A stretch of 25,433 nucleotides of DNA, taken from NCBI GenBank assembly GCA_036652035.1, contig JAVVWR010000044.1, positions 1 through 25,433 of the forward strand, written 5' to 3'. A model generated the notes under the pieces. It worked only from the letters and a program-made list of their open reading frames with translations, was not told the origin of the DNA and did no database searches. The translations under genes were made by a program, and so were the position numbers. This DNA comes from JAEZVV01 sp036652035 (GTDB taxonomy: Bacteria > Pseudomonadota > Gammaproteobacteria > Burkholderiales > Burkholderiaceae_F). Below, one piece after another: positions 22,175-25,433 of the stretch; the stretch's first letter is position 1, and the number at the start of each line of letters is the position of its first letter.

Positions 22175-22552
22175 ATGCCGACCATTAACCAGCTAGTGCG
22201 CAAGCCGCGCGAGAGCGCGATCGAAAAAAGCAAGAGCCCCGCGCTCAAGAACTGCCCGCAAAAGCGTGGCGTTTGCACGCGCGTTTACACCACGACCCCG
22301 AAGAAGCCGAACTCGGCGCTTCGTAAGGTTGCCAAGGTGCGTCTGACCAACGGCTTTGAGGTCATTTCCTACATCGGTGGCGAAGGCCACAACCTGCAAG
22401 AACACTCGGTCGTGCTGATTCGTGGCGGTCGTGTGAAAGACTTGCCGGGTGTGCGTTATCACATCGTGCGCGGTTCGCTTGACACGCAAGGTGTCAAGGA
22501 TCGCAAGCAATCCCGTTCGAAGTACGGCGCCAAGCGCCCGAAGAAGGCCTAA
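22175..22552 (+). CDS. rpsL: 30S ribosomal protein S12
   Basis: S12 lies at the decoding centre and controls accuracy; streptomycin acts beside it. The 125-residue protein shows MPTINQLVRKPRE, the loop TTTPKKPNSALRKVAKVRL with Lys43, and GGRVKDLPGVRYH with Lys88. Both lysines are the drug-sensitive form. The ATG at 22175 has only a weak GGAC-like purine stretch upstream, poorer than the other ribosomal genes here. It is the first gene of the str operon. Confidence 0.98.
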   Translation: MPTINQLVRKPRESAIEKSKSPALKNCPQKRGVCTRVYTTTPKKPNSALRKVAKVRLTNGFEVISYIGGEGHNLQEHSVVLIRGGRVKDLPGVRYHIVRGSLDTQGVKDRKQSRSKYGAKRPKKA

Positions 22553-22610
22553 GTTCGGCTTTCGACGGTTGTCGCTCGCCTTCACTGTGCGAGTTGCGGC
22601 CGAGTAAGTC

Positions 22611-22651
22611 GCGATCCGGCTGTATGGGATCGCCTTCGTGGCTCAAGCCAC
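22611..22651 (+). promoter_or_regulatory. rpsL-rpsG intercistronic hairpins (possible S7 site)
   Basis: GCGATCC/GGATCGC (22611-22633, 9-base loop) and GTGGC-TCAA-GCCAC (22638-22651) lie in tandem in the 131-base rpsL-rpsG gap. In E. coli ribosomal S7 binds the same intercistronic region to repress the str operon. The sequence does not allow me to match the known S7 motif base by base, so the role is inferred from position. Confidence 0.4.
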
Positions 22652-22683
22652 CCAACGACTGAAGACAACGCAAGAGGTTAATC

Positions 22684-23154
22684 ATGCCCCGTCGTCGCGA
22701 AGTACCCAAACGCGAAGTTCTGCCGGATCCTAAGTTCGGCAGCGTCGATATCACCAAGTTCGTGAACGTCATCATGCTTGATGGCAAGAAGGCCGTCGCT
22801 GAGCGTATCGTTTACGGCGCTCTCGAGCAGATCGAGACCAAGTCCGGCAAGAACGCTATCGAAGTGTTCACCACCGCCCTGTCCAACGTCCGCCCGATGG
22901 TCGAAGTCAAGAGCCGCCGTGTCGGTGGCGCGAACTATCAGGTTCCGGTTGAGGTGCGCCCGGTCCGTCGTATGGCTCTGGCCATGCGCTGGCTGCGCGA
23001 GTCGGCCAAGAAGCGCGGCGAAAAGTCGATGCCGCTGCGTCTGGCTGGTGAACTCCTGGAAGCGGCCGAAGGTCGTGGTGGCGCGATGAAGAAGCGCGAA
23101 GAAGTTCACCGCATGGCTGAAGCCAACAAGGCGTTCTCGCACTTCCGTTTCTAA
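22684..23154 (+). CDS. rpsG: 30S ribosomal protein S7
   Basis: S7 nucleates assembly of the 30S head and contacts E-site tRNA. The 156-residue product starts MPRRREVPKREVLPDPKFGS and carries the conserved FVNVIMLDGKKAVAERIVYGAL, the beta hairpin NVRPMVEVKSRRVGGANYQVPVEV, and the C-terminal KKREEVHRMAEANKAFSHFRF. AAGAGG lies about six bases before the ATG. A GC-rich stem follows between it and fusA. Confidence 0.98.
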   Translation: MPRRREVPKREVLPDPKFGSVDITKFVNVIMLDGKKAVAERIVYGALEQIETKSGKNAIEVFTTALSNVRPMVEVKSRRVGGANYQVPVEVRPVRRMALAMRWLRESAKKRGEKSMPLRLAGELLEAAEGRGGAMKKREEVHRMAEANKAFSHFRF

Positions 23155-23167
23155 GCAAACATGTGTG

Positions 23168-23194
23168 CGAAGCGCGCGCCCGGCGCGCGCTTCG
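23168..23194 (+). other. 11-bp GC-rich stem between rpsG and fusA
   Basis: CGAAGCGCGCG (23168-23178), loop CCCGG, CGCGCGCTTCG (23184-23194) form a perfect 11-bp stem that can add one more C-G pair. It starts 13 bases after the rpsG stop; TCATTT follows, too poor in T for a strong terminator. It could attenuate or set differential stability between rpsG and fusA. Confidence 0.6.
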
Positions 23195-23219
23195 TCATTT
23201 AAGGTTTCAGGGGATCACT

Positions 23220-25322
23220 ATGGCCCGCAAGACTCCGATCGAGCGATATCGCAATATCGGCATTTCCGCGCACATCGACGCTGGCAAGACCACGACGACC
23301 GAGCGCATCCTGTTCTACACCGGCGTCAACCATAAGATCGGCGAAGTGCACGACGGTGCCGCCACGATGGACTGGATGGAGCAGGAGCAGGAACGTGGCA
23401 TCACGATCACGTCCGCCGCCACCACCACGTTCTGGCGCGGCATGGAAATGTCGTTCCCTGAGCACCACATCAACATCATCGATACCCCGGGTCACGTCGA
23501 CTTCACGATTGAAGTCGAGCGCTCGATGCGCGTGCTCGACGGTGCTTGCATGGTTTATTGCGCTGTCGGCGGCGTGCAGCCGCAGTCGGAAACCGTTTGG
23601 CGTCAAGCCAACAAGTACAAAGTTCCGCGTTTGGCGTTCGTCAACAAGATGGACCGCACCGGCGCTAACTTCTTCAAAGTCTACGATCAGATGCGCACGC
23701 GTCTGAAGGCTAACCCCGTGCCGGTCGTGATCCCGATCGGTGCCGAAGACACCTTCAAGGGTGTGGTTGACTTGACCAAGATGAAGGCGATCCTCTGGGA
23801 CGAGGCTTCGCAAGGCATGAAGTTTGAGTACGCGCCGATTCCGGCCGAGCTTCAAGCGATTGCCGAAGAATGGCGCGAGAAGATGGTCGAGGCGGCTGCC
23901 GAAGCCAGCGAAGAACTGATGAACAAGTATCTCGAGTCGGGCGAACTGACCGAGGCCGAAATCACGTTGGGTCTGCGCACGCGCACGATCGGCTGCGAAA
24001 TTCAGCCGATGCTCTGCGGCACCGCGTTCAAGAACAAGGGCGTGCAGCGCATGCTCGACGCCGTGATTGAATTGCTGCCGTCGCCGGTCGACATTCCGCC
24101 GGTTACGGGTCTTGATGACGACGAGAAGACGGTTGAGCGCGAAGCCAGCGACAAGGCGGCTTTCTCGGCTCTGGCCTTCAAGATCATGACCGACCCGTAC
24201 GTGGGTCAGCTGACTTTCCTGCGCGTGTACTCGGGCGTGATGAACTCCGGTGACACCGTGCTGAACTCGGTCAAGGGCAAGAAAGAGCGCATCGGCCGTC
24301 TGCTGCAGATGCACGCGAATGAGCGCGCCGAAATCAAGGAAGTGCTCGCGGGCGACATCGCTGCCGCCGTGGGCCTGAAGGACGTCACCACCGGTGACAC
24401 GCTGTGCGATCCGACCGCGACGATCATCCTCGAGCGCATGGAGTTCCCTGAGCCCGTGATCTCGCAGGCTGTCGAGCCCAAGACCAAGGCCGACCAGGAG
24501 AAGATGGGCATTGCTCTGAACCGCCTGGCGCAGGAAGACCCGTCGTTCCGTGTTCGCACGGACGAAGAGTCGGGCCAGACCATCATTTCGGGCATGGGCG
24601 AGCTCCACCTCGAAATTCTGGTCGACCGCATGAAGCGTGAGTTCGGCGTCGAAGCGACCGTTGGTAAGCCCCAGGTGGCCTATCGCGAAACGATTCGCAA
24701 GACTGTCGAGAACGCCGAAGGCAAGTTCGTCAAGCAGTCGGGCGGCCGCGGCCAGTACGGTCACGTCGTGCTCAAGGTTGAGCCGCAGGAGCCGGGCAAG
24801 GGCTTCGAGTTTGTTGACGCCATCAAGGGCGGTGTCGTTCCGCGCGAATACATCCCCGCAGTGGCCAAGGGCGTCGAAGAGACCCTCAAGGCTGGCGTGC
24901 TGGCGGGTTACCCCGTCGTCGACGTCAAGGTCACGCTGCATTTCGGTTCGTACCACGAGGTGGACTCGAACGAAAACGCGTTCAAGATGGCCGCGTCGAT
25001 GGGTTTCAAGGACGGTATGCGCGCTGCGTCACCGGTCCTGCTCGAGCCGGTCATGGCGGTTGAAGTCGAGACTGCCGAAGAGAAGATGGGCGATGTGATG
25101 GGCGATCTGTCCTCCCGTCGTGGTGTCATCCAGGGCATGGAAGACATGGTCGGCGGTGGCAAGGCGATCAAGGCGGAAGTTCCTCTGGCCGAGATGTTTG
25201 GCTACTCGACGACGCTGCGCTCGCTCACGCAAGGCCGAGCGACCTACAGCATGGAATTCAAGCACTACGCCGAGGCGCCCAAGAACGTGGCTGATGCCGT
25301 GATCACCGCCAAGACGAAGTAA
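23220..25322 (+). CDS. fusA: Elongation factor G
   Basis: GTPase that drives ribosome translocation and, with RRF, recycling. The 700-residue protein has the five-domain EF-G layout. Domain I motifs: G1 SAHIDAGKTTTTERI (about 16-30), switch I ERGITITSAATTTFW, G3 DTPGHVDF, G4 NKMDRTGAN. Domain II GDTVLNSVKGKKERIGRLLQMHANER, domain IV QSGGRGQYGHVVLKVEP with the tip region, and domain V VMAVEVETAEEKMGDVMGDLSSRRG are intact. I start at the ATG at 23220 (MARKTPIERYRN) with GGGGA just upstream. An in-frame ATG at 23163 would encode the hairpin as Arg/Ala-rich sequence and is rejected. tuf follows after 44 bases. Confidence 0.98.
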   Translation: MARKTPIERYRNIGISAHIDAGKTTTTERILFYTGVNHKIGEVHDGAATMDWMEQEQERGITITSAATTTFWRGMEMSFPEHHINIIDTPGHVDFTIEVERSMRVLDGACMVYCAVGGVQPQSETVWRQANKYKVPRLAFVNKMDRTGANFFKVYDQMRTRLKANPVPVVIPIGAEDTFKGVVDLTKMKAILWDEASQGMKFEYAPIPAELQAIAEEWREKMVEAAAEASEELMNKYLESGELTEAEITLGLRTRTIGCEIQPMLCGTAFKNKGVQRMLDAVIELLPSPVDIPPVTGLDDDEKTVEREASDKAAFSALAFKIMTDPYVGQLTFLRVYSGVMNSGDTVLNSVKGKKERIGRLLQMHANERAEIKEVLAGDIAAAVGLKDVTTGDTLCDPTATIILERMEFPEPVISQAVEPKTKADQEKMGIALNRLAQEDPSFRVRTDEESGQTIISGMGELHLEILVDRMKREFGVEATVGKPQVAYRETIRKTVENAEGKFVKQSGGRGQYGHVVLKVEPQEPGKGFEFVDAIKGGVVPREYIPAVAKGVEETLKAGVLAGYPVVDVKVTLHFGSYHEVDSNENAFKMAASMGFKDGMRAASPVLLEPVMAVEVETAEEKMGDVMGDLSSRRGVIQGMEDMVGGGKAIKAEVPLAEMFGYSTTLRSLTQGRATYSMEFKHYAEAPKNVADAVITAKTK

Positions 25323-25366
25323 GCCAGTAAAACCAACTTAATACCGTTCTTTAGAGGACCAGAAAA

Positions 25367-25433
25367 ATGGCCAAGGGTAAGTTCGAGCGTACGAAGCCTC
25401 ACGTTAACGTGGGCACGATTGGTCACGTTGACC
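25367..25433 (+). CDS. tuf: Elongation factor Tu (second copy, 5' end only)
   Basis: The first 22 codons, MAKGKFERTKPHVNVGTIGHVD, are visible before the window ends. AGAGGA lies about nine bases before the ATG. It closes the classic rpsL-rpsG-fusA-tuf str operon. Against the first tuf at 8440, codons 2, 3 and 4 each differ by a silent third-position change (GCC/GCA, AAG/AAA, GGT/GGC), and from codon 5 to the end of the window all 55 bases are identical. Confidence 0.96.
   Translation, partial: MAKGKFERTKPHVNVGTIGHVD

Overview
The window comes from a GC-rich Betaproteobacterium, most likely Burkholderiales or a close relative. The gene order tRNA-Tyr/Gly/Thr - tuf - tRNA-Trp - secE - nusG - rplKAJL - rpoBC - rpsL - rpsG - fusA - tuf, the short PDZ-less GspC transcribed away from gspG, and the hppD-phhA pair all fit that group. 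A species cannot be named from the sequence alone.

Region 1 (1-2368) is the end of a type II secretion cluster. Four pseudopilin genes (gspG, gspH, gspI, gspJ) overlap head to tail on the minus strand, with gspJ cut by the window edge. gspC diverges from gspG. Region 2 (2369-4950) is aromatic amino acid catabolism: hppD and phhA form a minus-strand operon, and a divergent Lrp/AsnC regulator gene is broken by a one-base frameshift. A 12-base palindrome lies between hppD and the regulator. Region 3 (4999-7788) holds a small membrane protein of unknown function and a LytS-type histidine kinase with a LytTR response regulator. The kinase has an unusual Thr/Pro-rich, repeat-bearing periplasmic part.

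Region 4 (8018-25433) is the core gene-expression block, all on the plus strand. A near-consensus promoter (8018-8046) drives three tRNAs and tuf. These are followed by tRNA-Trp, secE, nusG, the L11-L1 and L10-L7/L12 genes, rpoB and rpoC. A second near-consensus promoter (21983-22011) starts the str operon: rpsL, rpsG, fusA and a second tuf copy, truncated at the window end. The intergenic spaces of this block are full of predicted RNA structure. They include a likely L1-binding site before rplK, an L10-type leader before rplJ, a branched structure plus a 17-bp stem between rplL and rpoB, a 15-bp stem after rpoC, an attenuator-like hairpin with a T7 run just after the str promoter, and a GC-rich 11-bp stem before fusA.

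Most of the window is conserved housekeeping sequence, and I do not see a clearly new multi-gene system. The most informative oddities are the frameshifted regulator beside hppD, the three-repeat sensor region of the histidine kinase, the structured RNA between rplL and rpoB, and the tuf pair, whose visible sequence suggests gene conversion. All hairpins were found by eye; no folding energies or database searches were run.
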